Shown here piece by piece: positions 57,101 through 64,000 of a stretch of 64,000 nt of DNA (position 1 is its first letter; every line of letters begins with the position of its first letter). A program made the translations under genes and the position numbers. The stretch comes from Belliella kenyensis (lineage in GTDB: Bacteria > Bacteroidota > Bacteroidia > Cytophagales > Cyclobacteriaceae), in NCBI RefSeq assembly GCF_022549675.1, contig NZ_JAKZGR010000007.1, positions 62,001-126,000 of the forward strand. Direction: 5' to 3'. Below the pieces are notes generated by a model that saw only the letters and a list, made by a program, of their open reading frames with translations, ran no database searches and had not been told where the DNA came from.

Positions 57101-57253
57101 CTCATCTAGTACAACACCTCTTACTGTCACTGACTGTGCCATTGCAGACCAACTAATCATAGCTAGCATGAATACTGCAATTGTCCTTTTGAGCCAAATA
57201 CCATAAACATCTTTTAGTTTTGAATGATTAATCTTGGCTTGGTTTTCTTTCAT
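54146..57253 (-). CDS. SusC/RagA-type TonB-dependent transporter (xylan locus)
   Basis: The 1035-residue outer-membrane protein has an N-terminal signal region (IAVFMLAMISWSAMA), a carboxypeptidase-regulatory-like domain (VTVRGVVLDESDLGLPGAS to about residue 115), a TonB-box-like SLDEVVVVGYGTMRQEAVTGS, a plug with LQGRLPGVDISQTSSQPG, and the barrel ending RNFIIGLNLTF. It imports xylan oligosaccharides with its SusD partner. The upstream 362-base gap to the divergent GH67 gene has two locus operators. Confidence 0.96.
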   Translation of the reverse strand: MKENQAKINHSKLKDVYGIWLKRTIAVFMLAMISWSAMAQSVTVRGVVLDESDLGLPGASVQEKGTSNGVVTGIDGDFQINVQPGATLIFSFVGFVTQQIQVGNRSEITVSMEPDVSSLDEVVVVGYGTMRQEAVTGSVASIGGDVMREVPSANISQALQGRLPGVDISQTSSQPGATMQIRIRGNRSLTASNDPLIVLNGIPFAGSIADINPEDIESIDILKDASATAIYGSRGANGVVLVTTKKGFKGQEAKIRYSGFHGPRTVFSPYPMMDGPEFLAMREAAGLFENPGPSESNDVNTDWQGLMYQTGTMSSHDVNVSGGGERSTYSFGLGYYHDEGVIPTQQFDRISMRAAIDQEIGNHLRVGFNSNNNFNTQQGSQVGLYGILSMSPLASPFDSDGTRRRTIGMPMDDTWVGTRDVIEDLDGEWLNETRTYATYNALYAELKIPGVEGLKYRANLGLDYRQTNNGEFTGRGVGSPNPNTESFAAVGNSHNFHWILENLITYDKIFADKHIVNVTALYANEQNKFYSSRMWARDIATSQFQFYNLGNSDGEIQINPNDQNYQLWGLSSLMGRVMYSYDDKYMISATLRSDGSSRLAPGFKWHTYPAVSVGWNIGKETFMNNVSQVDMLKLRLGYGQTSNQAIAPYATLGGLGIRPYNFGNEAFLTGYFVNSLPNPNLGWEYSETYNAGVDFGLFNNRLTGSLEYYITNTKDILLGVNLPPTSGVGSYTANIGETQNKGVELALNGLIFENNDWSWEAGINIYANRNKLVSLASGQDRDEGNWWFVGHPIDVIFDHKYIGLWQEGDPHRDILEPGGNVGMIKVEYTGDFDSEGVPTRAIGPDDRQILDLQPNFMGGFNTRVAYKNFDLSIVGTFKSGGVLISTLHSSTGYLNLMSGRRNNVSVDYWTPENTEARYPAPGGLASGDNPKYGSTLGYFDASFLKIRTMTLGYNFDNASNWMTKAGMDRLRIYGAVQNPFVLFSPFNRETGLDPETNSFGNQNAAITDAIPSRLLTIGTNAPATRNFIIGLNLTF

Positions 57254-57380
57254 ATGGTAGATTATTTGTTGGGTAATAAATGGTTTTGTTATGAAAAGAT
57301 TATAAAGTAAATGGTTTTGTACTATTCCAAATATTTAAAATCATATTCACGGGTTAAACTTCATAATTTTTGTGGTTTTA

Positions 57381-57394
57381 TGCAACCGATTTCA
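57381..57394. promoter_or_regulatory. Xylan-locus operator d (TGCAACCGATTTCA)
   Basis: Identical to the copy at 47666-47679. It lies about 128 bases upstream of the susC ATG in the divergent gap with GH67. Confidence 0.7.
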
Positions 57395-57480
57395 CATTTA
57401 TTTTCTAATTTTAGAAATCTAAACGTAATATTTGTCCTAATGAAAAAGACTGATTAAACAGATTTACCATCAATTTTGAT

Positions 57481-57497
57481 CTAATCGACCATTTATG
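57481..57497. promoter_or_regulatory. Second copy of the shared block (CTAATCGACCATTTATG)
   Basis: It matches 47531-47547 at 16 of 17 positions and is placed between the two operators of this control region. Confidence 0.5.
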
Positions 57498-57542
57498 AAA
57501 AATTAGCTATAGATTAAAAATTTAAAACAAAACCTCATATCA

Positions 57543-57556
57543 TGTAATCGATTTCA
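57543..57556. promoter_or_regulatory. Xylan-locus operator e (TGTAATCGATTTCA)
   Basis: The most symmetrical copy: the left half TGTAATC and the reversed right half TGAAATC differ at one base. It lies 59 bases before the GH67 ATG, a good place to block that promoter. Confidence 0.7.
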
Positions 57557-57615
57557 TAACTAGCCTAGAATTAATAATATTCCTTCAATACAATAACCTA
57601 TAACCTAACTTCACA

Positions 57616-59751
57616 ATGAGATTCGTTTATGCTTTTCTATTACTTTTCCTTTTAAGAATTTCGGCCTTTGCCAATGATGGATACAAGCTTTGGCTTCAAT
57701 ATTACCCTATTGAGAATCCAAGCTATTGGCAAACTTCGACTCTAAAAAACTACCAAATAATCGGCACATCAGAGACGATAGATATAATCAAGACCGAACT
57801 TGAAACAGCAGCAGCGGGATTGATCAGCAAAATAAATCCTAGTGTAAAAAATCAGAAAAACACTTCAAATGCGCTACTCATAGCAAAGTATCAAGATTTG
57901 AATTTGAATGAAATACCAAAAGAGCAAATCTCACAACTCGGAAATGAGGGATATGCAATCTTCTTACACAATAAGTCCAAACAAACTGTAGTCACAGCAA
58001 ATTCTGATATTGGATTGTTATATGGTACATTTCGACTACTTCAAATGATTCAAGTTGGGAAAATCATACCCAAAGAAGGCATTTTTCAAACCCCAAAAAT
58101 CAATCACAGAGTGCTTAATCATTGGGACAACCTTGACAGAACAGTTGAAAGGGGGTATGCTGGCTTCAGCATTTGGAATTGGCACAGACTACCTAGACAT
58201 ATCGATCAGCAATATCATGATTATGCTAGGGCAAATGCATCTATAGGCATCAATGGCACTGTTCTGACCAATGTGAATGCTAATTCCTTGGTACTCACAC
58301 CAGCCTATTTGGAAAAAGTCAAAGCTCTGGCTGATGTATTTAGACCCTACGGAATCAAGGTGTACCTCACCGCTAGATTTTCTTCTCCCATTGAAATAGG
58401 TAAACTCCCTACAGCAGACCCATTGGATGAAGATGTTCAAGCTTGGTGGAAAGACAAAGCCAAAGAAATCTATGAATATATCCCAGATTTTGGAGGATTT
58501 GTGGTCAAAGCTGATTCCGAAGGACAGCCTGGCCCACACAATTATAAAAGAACACAAGCCGACGGCGCAAATATGCTCGCAGAAGCGCTAGAGCCATATG
58601 GAGGAATTGTCATGTGGAGAGCATTTGTCTACAGCGAGCATACACCCGATGATAGACACAAGCAGGCCTATAATGAGTTCAAACCACTTGATGGGAAATT
58701 TAAAGAAAATGTAATCATTCAAGTGAAAAACGGTGCGATAGACTTTCAACCTAGAGAACCATTCCACCCCATGTTTGGAGCTATGCCTGCTACTCCACTG
58801 ATGATGGAATTCCAGATTACACAAGAATATCTTGGTCATGATACACATTTGGCCTTCTTAGCTCCTCTCTTTGAAGAAGTTCTAAAAGAAGATACTTTTA
58901 GAGAAGGTGCTGGAAGTCAAATTGCTAAAGTGATAGATGGTACCTTACACAACCACAAACTCACGGCTATGGCAGGAGTAGCTAATATAGGTTCAGATCG
59001 AAACTGGACAGGCCACCATTTCCATCAAGCCAATTGGTACACATATGGGAAAATGGCATGGGACCCCTATTTAAACTCTGCTGAAATAGCTGAAGAATGG
59101 CTGAAACTCACTTTTACATCTGACAAAAACTTTGTAGAGCCTATCCAAAATATGATGCTTGCCTCTAGAGAAATGGTGGTCAATTATATGACGCCACTAG
59201 GACTACACCATATCATGGCAGAAAGCCACCACTACGGACCTGGACCATGGGTGACTGGCGGAAGAAGAGCTGATTGGACAGCTACTTATTACCATCAAGC
59301 TTCTGAAACTGGGATTGGGTTTGACAGAACAAAAACTGGATCAAACGCATTGGAACAATACGCTGAACCAATACAGAAACTTTGGGGAGATGTAGAAACT
59401 ATACCAGAAGAACATCTACTATGGTTTCATCATTTGCCATGGTCACACAAACTTCAAAATGGAAAATCACTTTGGGATAACATCGCAATACACTATCAAA
59501 AAGGCGTAGATGAAGCAAAAGCCAATGTGAAACTTTGGGAAACTATGCAAGGAAAGATTGACCATGAAAGGTTTGCACACGTCCACTCCTTCTTAAAAAT
59601 CCAAGCTGAGGAAGCCATATGGTGGAAAGATGCCTGCTTGGCATATTTCTCACAATTCTCGAAACTGCCTCTTCCTGATGGAGTAGAAAATCCAGCCCAT
59701 GATTTGGAATACTACAAAAGCATTAAACCTAGGCATGTTCCAGGGATATAA
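57616..59751 (+). CDS. Alpha-glucuronidase, GH67
   Basis: The 711-residue enzyme has a signal peptide (MRFVYAFLLLFLLRISAFA), an N-terminal domain (KLWLQYYPIENPSYW), a central barrel (WNWHRLPRHIDQQYHDYARANAS) and a helical C-terminal domain. Catalytic residues align by spacing with characterised GH67 enzymes: Glu302 in KADSEGQPGP, Asp376 in GAIDFQPREP and Glu404 in QITQEYLG. GH67 removes (methyl)glucuronic acid from the non-reducing-end xylose of oligosaccharides made by GH10 xylanase. A GH10 is encoded downstream, and the two GH115 genes act on internal positions. Confidence 0.96.
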   Translation: MRFVYAFLLLFLLRISAFANDGYKLWLQYYPIENPSYWQTSTLKNYQIIGTSETIDIIKTELETAAAGLISKINPSVKNQKNTSNALLIAKYQDLNLNEIPKEQISQLGNEGYAIFLHNKSKQTVVTANSDIGLLYGTFRLLQMIQVGKIIPKEGIFQTPKINHRVLNHWDNLDRTVERGYAGFSIWNWHRLPRHIDQQYHDYARANASIGINGTVLTNVNANSLVLTPAYLEKVKALADVFRPYGIKVYLTARFSSPIEIGKLPTADPLDEDVQAWWKDKAKEIYEYIPDFGGFVVKADSEGQPGPHNYKRTQADGANMLAEALEPYGGIVMWRAFVYSEHTPDDRHKQAYNEFKPLDGKFKENVIIQVKNGAIDFQPREPFHPMFGAMPATPLMMEFQITQEYLGHDTHLAFLAPLFEEVLKEDTFREGAGSQIAKVIDGTLHNHKLTAMAGVANIGSDRNWTGHHFHQANWYTYGKMAWDPYLNSAEIAEEWLKLTFTSDKNFVEPIQNMMLASREMVVNYMTPLGLHHIMAESHHYGPGPWVTGGRRADWTATYYHQASETGIGFDRTKTGSNALEQYAEPIQKLWGDVETIPEEHLLWFHHLPWSHKLQNGKSLWDNIAIHYQKGVDEAKANVKLWETMQGKIDHERFAHVHSFLKIQAEEAIWWKDACLAYFSQFSKLPLPDGVENPAHDLEYYKSIKPRHVPGI

Positions 59752-59752
59752 G

Positions 59753-59927
59753 GAAGGATGAAGGATGTAGGGTGAAAGATGAAGGGTGAAGGATGAAGGG
59801 TGAGGGATGAAGGGTGAGGGATGAAGGGTGAAGGATGAAGGGTGAGGGATGAAGGGTGAGGGATGAAGGGTGAGGGATGAAGGGTGAAGGATGAGGGATG
59901 AAGGGTGAAGGGTGAAGGGTGAGGGAT
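59753..59927 (+). repeat. Tandem repeat: 25 heptamers of GAAGGGT/GAGGGAT type
   Basis: Directly after the GH67 stop, 25 seven-base units run without interruption. All but the third unit fit GARRGRT, and GAAGGGT and GAGGGAT alternate over much of the array. The early units are the most divergent (GTAGGGT, GAAAGAT). The plus strand is purine only apart from T. No spacer units are present, so it is not CRISPR. The minus strand translates as a Leu/His/Pro/Ser chain (HPSSLTLHPSPF), which is not a real protein. Confidence 0.95.
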
Positions 59928-59938
59928 GAAAAAAACAA

Positions 59939-59985
59939 GTCCTGTGAGGACGACCGAGATCTTAGCCTCGGGTTTTAACCCAGGG
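59939..59985. repeat. REP-like double hairpin element
   Basis: GTCCT-GTG-AGGAC (59939-59951) forms a short hairpin, and CCTCGGGTT/AACCCAGGG (59966-59985) a second one with one mismatch and a wobble pair. Two GC-rich hairpins joined by CGACCGAGATCTTAG in an AT-rich gap suggest an interspersed palindromic element. Only one copy is visible here. Confidence 0.5.
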
Positions 59986-60033
59986 AATGAAGCGATAGAC
60001 AAGAATCAATCAAAATTAATCATATAATAACAG

Positions 60034-60783
60034 ATGAACCAAGAATTTCAAAAGGTAGCAATAGTCACAGGTGGTGGATCTGGATTGGGGCTGGCTACGA
60101 GTATTAAACTGGTAAGTGAGGGAATCAAGACTATTATCGTTGGTAGAAATCAGCAAAAACTTGACGATGCAAAAGCTCAACTTGGACCACTTGCGGAAAC
60201 AATTGCATTTGACTTAAGTAAATTGAATGAGATTCCAGCATTGATCGATGAGATCAAATCTAGGTTTGGACGAATAGATATATTAGTGAACAATGCTGGA
60301 ATCAACATGAAGAAAGAATTCGGTGAGGTCAGTGATGCAGACTTTTTTGAAGTGATCAACACCAATGTACTTTCTGTATTTAGCATCAGTAGAGAAGTTA
60401 GTAAAGTGATGATGGCTCAAGGCAGTGGAGCTATCGTCATGATTTCTTCTATGGCTGCCAAATACGGAATCCCTAAAGTAATCGCCTATACAGCTGCAAA
60501 ATCTGCCATTGAGGGCATGACAAAAGCCATGGCCGTAGAACTTTCACCAAAAGGCATACGAGTAAATTGTGTAGCCCCCGGATTTATCGTAACAGAGATG
60601 TCATCTAAAGCATTAAACAATGATCCAGAGAGAAAAAACAAAGTATTAGGCAGGACACCTATGGGATACTTAGGGGAAACTTCTGATATCGCCGAAGCTG
60701 TCTATTATTTTGCAAGCGATGCTTCAAAATATGTAACTGGCACATCACTAGCTGTAGATGGTGGAAATTCCATAGGGTTTTGA
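60034..60783 (+). CDS. SDR-family oxidoreductase, possible fructuronate reductase
   Basis: The 249-residue classical SDR has the cofactor motif TGGGSGLGLA, NNAG at 86-89 and the catalytic Ser139-Tyr152-Lys156 (MISSMAAKYGIPKVIAYTAAK region). VGRNQQKL after the second strand favours NADPH or mixed use. It lies between GH67 and GH10 in a locus that has uxuA but no long-chain UxuB. In Bacillus subtilis the fructuronate reductase UxuB is an SDR, so reduction of fructuronate to mannonate, the UxuA substrate, is a reasonable inference. A general sugar dehydrogenase role remains possible. Confidence 0.85.
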   Translation: MNQEFQKVAIVTGGGSGLGLATSIKLVSEGIKTIIVGRNQQKLDDAKAQLGPLAETIAFDLSKLNEIPALIDEIKSRFGRIDILVNNAGINMKKEFGEVSDADFFEVINTNVLSVFSISREVSKVMMAQGSGAIVMISSMAAKYGIPKVIAYTAAKSAIEGMTKAMAVELSPKGIRVNCVAPGFIVTEMSSKALNNDPERKNKVLGRTPMGYLGETSDIAEAVYYFASDASKYVTGTSLAVDGGNSIGF

Positions 60784-60951
60784 CACTACAAAATACAGTA
60801 AAAATAATTGATTATCAGATATTTAATTGTAAATAAAAATTAAAAGAATCACCATTCTTTATAACTATTATCTTGACTGATAGCCTAAACCATTCAAAAC
60901 TTCATCCCACTCTTAAAACCAAAGATTGAAAAACAATTAGACCTAAAAACC

Positions 60952-62076
60952 ATGAAAAAACTTATTAAACCAATTTCAGCAATGGCATTTGCTGCATTGC
61001 TTTATGTACAGCCTTCGCAAGCTCAAAGCCTCAAAGATATGTTCAAAGATAGCTTCGATATCGGTGCTGCCATAGATAATAGACAGGCTTATGGCACAGA
61101 TAGAGAAGGTAAAGCACATACTGTCCTTGCCAAGCACTTCAATAGCATAACGCCAGAGAACTTGATGAAATGGGGTTCTATACATCCACGTCCCGACACT
61201 TACCTTTTTGAACCTATGGATAGGTTGGTAAACTTGGCAGATTCTATTGGTGCTCGGGTCATCGGACACACGCTAGTATGGCACAATCAGACACCTGACT
61301 GGGTTTTTGAAGATGAGAATGGTGAGAGGTTGAGTGAATCAGCTTTGATCGAAAGGATGGAAAAGCACATCGAAACGGTCATGGGCAGATACAAAGGACG
61401 TGTGTTTGGATATGATGTGGTCAATGAGGCCATATTTGATAATGGTGAGTACAGGACCTCCAAATGGTTTGAAGCCAGTGAAACAAGGTTTATCAAAAAG
61501 GCATTTGCCAAAGCTGAGGCTGTCGATCCAGAAGCAGAGCTTTACTACAATGATTACAACATGTGGAAGCCTGAAAAGAGAGAGACAGCCATTAAGCTAG
61601 CTAAAGAAATCCGAGAAGAAGGTATTCGGATAGATGGTATTGGGTTGCAAGGACATTATGGATTGGAATCACCTTCTTTGGAGGAAATCGAAGCCTCTAT
61701 TCTAAGAATCGCTGAGGAAGGATTCAAAGTAATGTTCACAGAAGTCGATATAGATGTATTACCCAATCCAGTAAACCGACATGGTGCGGATATAGATGCT
61801 ACATTTGAATTTGATGAGAAATACAACCTCTACACAGATGGATTACCAGATGAAGTACATCAAAAGTTACTCAAAAGGTATGTGGAACTTTTCGAACTGT
61901 TCAAAAAGCATGAAGATAAGATTACTAGAGTCACTTTCTGGGGAATTCACGATGGAGGAAACTGGCTAAACAACTGGCCTATGAGAGGAAGGACAGCATA
62001 TCCCCTACTCTTTGACAGGCAATATGAGCCTAAGATGGATATCATAGAGGCTATACAAAAAGTAGTAAATCAATAA
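60952..62076 (+). CDS. Endo-1,4-beta-xylanase, GH10
   Basis: The 374-residue enzyme has a signal peptide (MKKLIKPISAMAFAALL, cleavage near AQS) and a single GH10 barrel. Segments are HFNSITPENLMKWGSIHP, IGHTLVWHNQTPDWVF, the acid/base Glu159 in YDVVNEAI and the nucleophile Glu264 in MFTEVDIDVL, then VTFWGIHDGGNWL. It has no carbohydrate-binding module. It cuts the xylan main chain, and its products carry terminal glucuronic acid suitable for GH67. There is no GH43 or GH3 xylosidase in the window. Confidence 0.97.
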   Translation: MKKLIKPISAMAFAALLYVQPSQAQSLKDMFKDSFDIGAAIDNRQAYGTDREGKAHTVLAKHFNSITPENLMKWGSIHPRPDTYLFEPMDRLVNLADSIGARVIGHTLVWHNQTPDWVFEDENGERLSESALIERMEKHIETVMGRYKGRVFGYDVVNEAIFDNGEYRTSKWFEASETRFIKKAFAKAEAVDPEAELYYNDYNMWKPEKRETAIKLAKEIREEGIRIDGIGLQGHYGLESPSLEEIEASILRIAEEGFKVMFTEVDIDVLPNPVNRHGADIDATFEFDEKYNLYTDGLPDEVHQKLLKRYVELFELFKKHEDKITRVTFWGIHDGGNWLNNWPMRGRTAYPLLFDRQYEPKMDIIEAIQKVVNQ

Positions 62077-62125
62077 TTTTTGCAAAATTTTATTGATTGC
62101 TAGATCTTATATTTGATAAAAACAA

Positions 62126-62174
62126 AAATACGGAGTAAAATGCTTGATCAATAAATTGAGCTTACTCCGTATTT
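62126..62174 (+). terminator. Hairpin after the GH10 gene, probable terminator
   Basis: AAATACGGAGTAA (62126-62138) and TTACTCCGTATTT (62162-62174) form a perfect 13-bp stem 50 bases after the GH10 stop. The T-run is short, being part of the stem, so strength is uncertain. It separates the xylan genes from the following receptor gene. Confidence 0.65.
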
Positions 62175-62201
62175 AAGATTAACCCCAAAATCACTTTCCA
62201 A

Positions 62202-64000
62202 GTGGAAACCTTCAGAAAATATATTTTTGCATTGTTTGCTGGACTGATTATCAGCCTACATACACATGCGAATGCACAAATCAATTCATTTACCACAGTA
62301 GAAGTAAATGATGGTATTTCACAATTGCAAGTAAGTCAAATGCTTGATTTTTTCCTTGACACTACCTCTCAATACAGTATCAAAGACATATCATCTCCTG
62401 AATTTCAACATAAATTTCAGAAAGTAACTGACGATCATGTGATCTATGATTACTTAGACTCGGATCTTTGGATGAGACTCACTGTCAGCAATAAACAAAG
62501 AGAACACAATCAATCTTGGTACTTTGAATCTTGGGGTTTTGATATTAAGAAATTTACTTTTTACTTCCCCAATCCAGATGGGACTTATCATGAAAATACC
62601 TCGGGATTTTCTTTACCATTTTTCGATAGAAATATCCATCACAAAAACTTCAATCAATTCCTTGACCTCAGACCAGGAGAAACGAAAACCTATTATCTCA
62701 AAGTACAGAGAAATTACAATCAGCAGTTCAGCTTTTATGTAAGGTCAAATGAGCGTTTTTTGGCACATTCACTAAACGAATATTTCCTTTTAGGTACTTA
62801 TTATGGCGTTCTCATTTTAATTTTGATCTTTAATTTATATTTATTCATCAAACTTAAAGATCTTCTCTATTTATATTTTCCATGCTTGATTCTGGCCTGT
62901 ATTTGGTTTTCGTTAGGAAGAGATGGATTGGGGTTCCAATATTTATGGCCTAATTCCCCTTGGATTAACAAATTAAACAATGAAAAAATAATTGAACTCT
63001 TTATAATTCTAGCAACTCTTTTATTTTCAAACCGATACATACAAAAATACACGAAAAGTGACAAAGTGTTCAAAGCCACTATCTGGGCGGCTTTTGCCAA
63101 ATTGCTATTATTCTTGAGCCAAATTTATGTGTATGAGCTGTATTATATCAATTACCTCATCATTACATTTTTGATCTTGATCATACCATTTTCAATGGGA
63201 CTGTATACGCTGGCCAAGGAAAAAATTTATTCCTGGTCTTACATTTTTGCCTTTGCCTGTCTATTCCTTGTCATCGTATATTCTTACTCAAAAAGCATTC
63301 AGCTTTTTGACAATCCTGTGATCAACTGGTATTTCGTTTATCCAGTCATCTTCATTGAGATGATTTTATTCTCCTTCTCGATTTTCAAACAAATCAAATT
63401 CCTACAGGATGAATATGTAAATGCAAACAAAGAAAGAACGCTGGTACTAGAAAAAAACAATCAGCTAACGCTACAACTCAATAGTAAACTAAAAGAAAAA
63501 GTAAAAGCACGAACAGAGAAAATTGAAAAAATGGCCTCTGATCTTGCAAAGAAAAATGTTGAGCTACAAACGACCAACCTGAGACTTGAAGAGCTCAATG
63601 CCCAAGTCACACAAATGAACAAGTTCCTCGAAGAAAACAACAAGGAACTAAAGATGAGTGTGCAAGTCACCACAAAAGACCTTGCCTTGATGAAAGGATT
63701 GGATTTCGAAGATTTCAAAAAAGTATTCCCAAATAAAGAGGCTTGCTTCCAATTTTTGTCAGAACTAAAATGGAAGGATAATTTTCATTGCAAAAAATGT
63801 GGCTACAACAAGTACAACGAAGGAGCCAATTTTGGAAGAAGGTGTAGGAACTGTAATTACTATGAATCGCCTACGGTTGACACTTTGTTTCACAAACTCA
63901 AATTCCCAATCGAAAAAGCATTCTATATCTTATACCTCACCAATAGAAAAGATGTTAATCTTTCTCTAAATGAAATTTCGGAAATCTTAGAACTACGTAG
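62202..64000 (+). CDS. 7TM-DISM receptor fused to an IS1595-type zinc ribbon (3' end beyond the window)
   Basis: The frame is open from GTG 62202 to the window edge, 599 codons. The GTG start is chosen because it begins a signal peptide (VETFRKYIFALFAGLII, cleavage near ANA) and no ATG precedes it. Residues about 30-185 form a beta-sandwich like the DISM extracellular domain (WYFESWGFDIKKFTFYFP). Residues 195-400 have seven hydrophobic helices. Residues 405-490 form a coiled coil. Then FPNKEACFQFLSELKW and a ribbon with Cys530, Cys533, Cys548 and Cys551 follow, and next TLFHKLKFPIEKAFYILYL, exactly the layout of IS1595 transposase N-termini. What follows is outside the window. Confidence 0.85.
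   Translation, partial: METFRKYIFALFAGLIISLHTHANAQINSFTTVEVNDGISQLQVSQMLDFFLDTTSQYSIKDISSPEFQHKFQKVTDDHVIYDYLDSDLWMRLTVSNKQREHNQSWYFESWGFDIKKFTFYFPNPDGTYHENTSGFSLPFFDRNIHHKNFNQFLDLRPGETKTYYLKVQRNYNQQFSFYVRSNERFLAHSLNEYFLLGTYYGVLILILIFNLYLFIKLKDLLYLYFPCLILACIWFSLGRDGLGFQYLWPNSPWINKLNNEKIIELFIILATLLFSNRYIQKYTKSDKVFKATIWAAFAKLLLFLSQIYVYELYYINYLIITFLILIIPFSMGLYTLAKEKIYSWSYIFAFACLFLVIVYSYSKSIQLFDNPVINWYFVYPVIFIEMILFSFSIFKQIKFLQDEYVNANKERTLVLEKNNQLTLQLNSKLKEKVKARTEKIEKMASDLAKKNVELQTTNLRLEELNAQVTQMNKFLEENNKELKMSVQVTTKDLALMKGLDFEDFKKVFPNKEACFQFLSELKWKDNFHCKKCGYNKYNEGANFGRRCRNCNYYESPTVDTLFHKLKFPIEKAFYILYLTNRKDVNLSLNEISEILELR

Noticed and set aside
59753-59927. CRISPR array
   Set aside because: Units are seven bases long and contiguous; there are no unique spacers and no cas genes.
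59712-60002. Long minus-strand frames rich in His-Pro-Ser across the heptamer repeat
   Set aside because: The frames exist only because a 7-base repeat stays open in all frames; the chain is a low-complexity HPSSLTL repeat with no start context.

Overview
The window reads as chromosomal DNA of an aerobic Bacteroidota bacterium, most likely Cytophagales (Cyclobacteriaceae-like); this is inference from gene content, not a database match. The signs are AT-rich DNA, two SusC/SusD pairs, many lipoproteins with an SxC-type lipobox, a DUF4920 protein, a 7TM-DISM receptor and a promoter of the Bacteroidota type (TTTG about 20 bases before TAnnTTTG). No phage, integrase, complete insertion sequence or CRISPR array is visible.

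Layout. 0-3 kb: a truncated gene, an outer-membrane-type protein, a GNAT acetyltransferase, and on the minus strand a short unknown protein, a haem-binding lipoprotein and a DUF4920 lipoprotein. 3-18.7 kb: central metabolism and housekeeping, namely aconitase, a membrane nucleotide-sugar 4,6-dehydratase, a nicotinate phosphoribosyltransferase/PRPP synthetase pair, the glycerol operon glpD-glpK-glpF, a DMT permease, a LolD-type ATPase and sucC. 18.7-23.3 kb: terminators, tRNA-Arg(UCG), an OsmC protein, a patch of small lipoproteins including one clear pseudogene, a YD-repeat lipoprotein and a VIT-type transporter.

23.3-37.5 kb: an amino-sugar (chitin/GlcNAc) utilisation locus. Eight co-directional minus-strand genes (susC, susD, a FAS1 lipoprotein, nagB, a GH20, a sodium symporter, nagA, a second GH20) face a divergent LacI-type regulator. 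Two palindromes built on GCAAACGTTTGC lie in the divergent gap, and one covers the -33 element of the susC promoter. Outer-surface and periplasmic steps should release GlcNAc, the symporter import it, and NagA and NagB convert GlcNAc-6-P to fructose-6-P. The kinase that would make GlcNAc-6-P is not in the window.

37.6-39.6 kb: an App1-type phosphatase and a diacylglycerol-kinase-family protein, probably lipid related. 40-62 kb: a large glucuronoxylan utilisation locus. The minus-strand operon uxuA-GH115-xylB-xylA, a divergent LacI-type regulator, the minus-strand set susC-susD-GH115, and the plus-strand set GH67-SDR-GH10 together cover backbone cleavage (GH10), removal of (methyl)glucuronic acid from internal (GH115) and terminal (GH67) positions, xylose catabolism (XylA, XylB) and part of glucuronate catabolism (UxuA, and an SDR that may be the fructuronate reductase). 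Five copies of a TGnAnnCGATTTCA-like site are confined to the two divergent control regions, so one regulator probably controls the whole locus. A 25-unit heptamer repeat and a REP-like hairpin element sit between GH67 and the SDR gene.

62.2-64 kb: a gene cut by the right edge encodes a 7TM-DISM receptor, a coiled coil and then a zinc ribbon of the kind found at the start of IS1595-type transposases. This is the most unusual protein in the window.

Gene-free stretches over about 300 bases are 18694-19215 (terminators and tRNA), 39603-40162 (one doubtful short frame and a terminator), 47395-47967 and 57254-57615 (operator regions). Nothing was recognised in the gaps at about 10.46-10.75, 15.38-15.67, 16.50-16.68, 19.71-19.89, 20.85-21.05 and 22.40-22.63 kb beyond what is listed.
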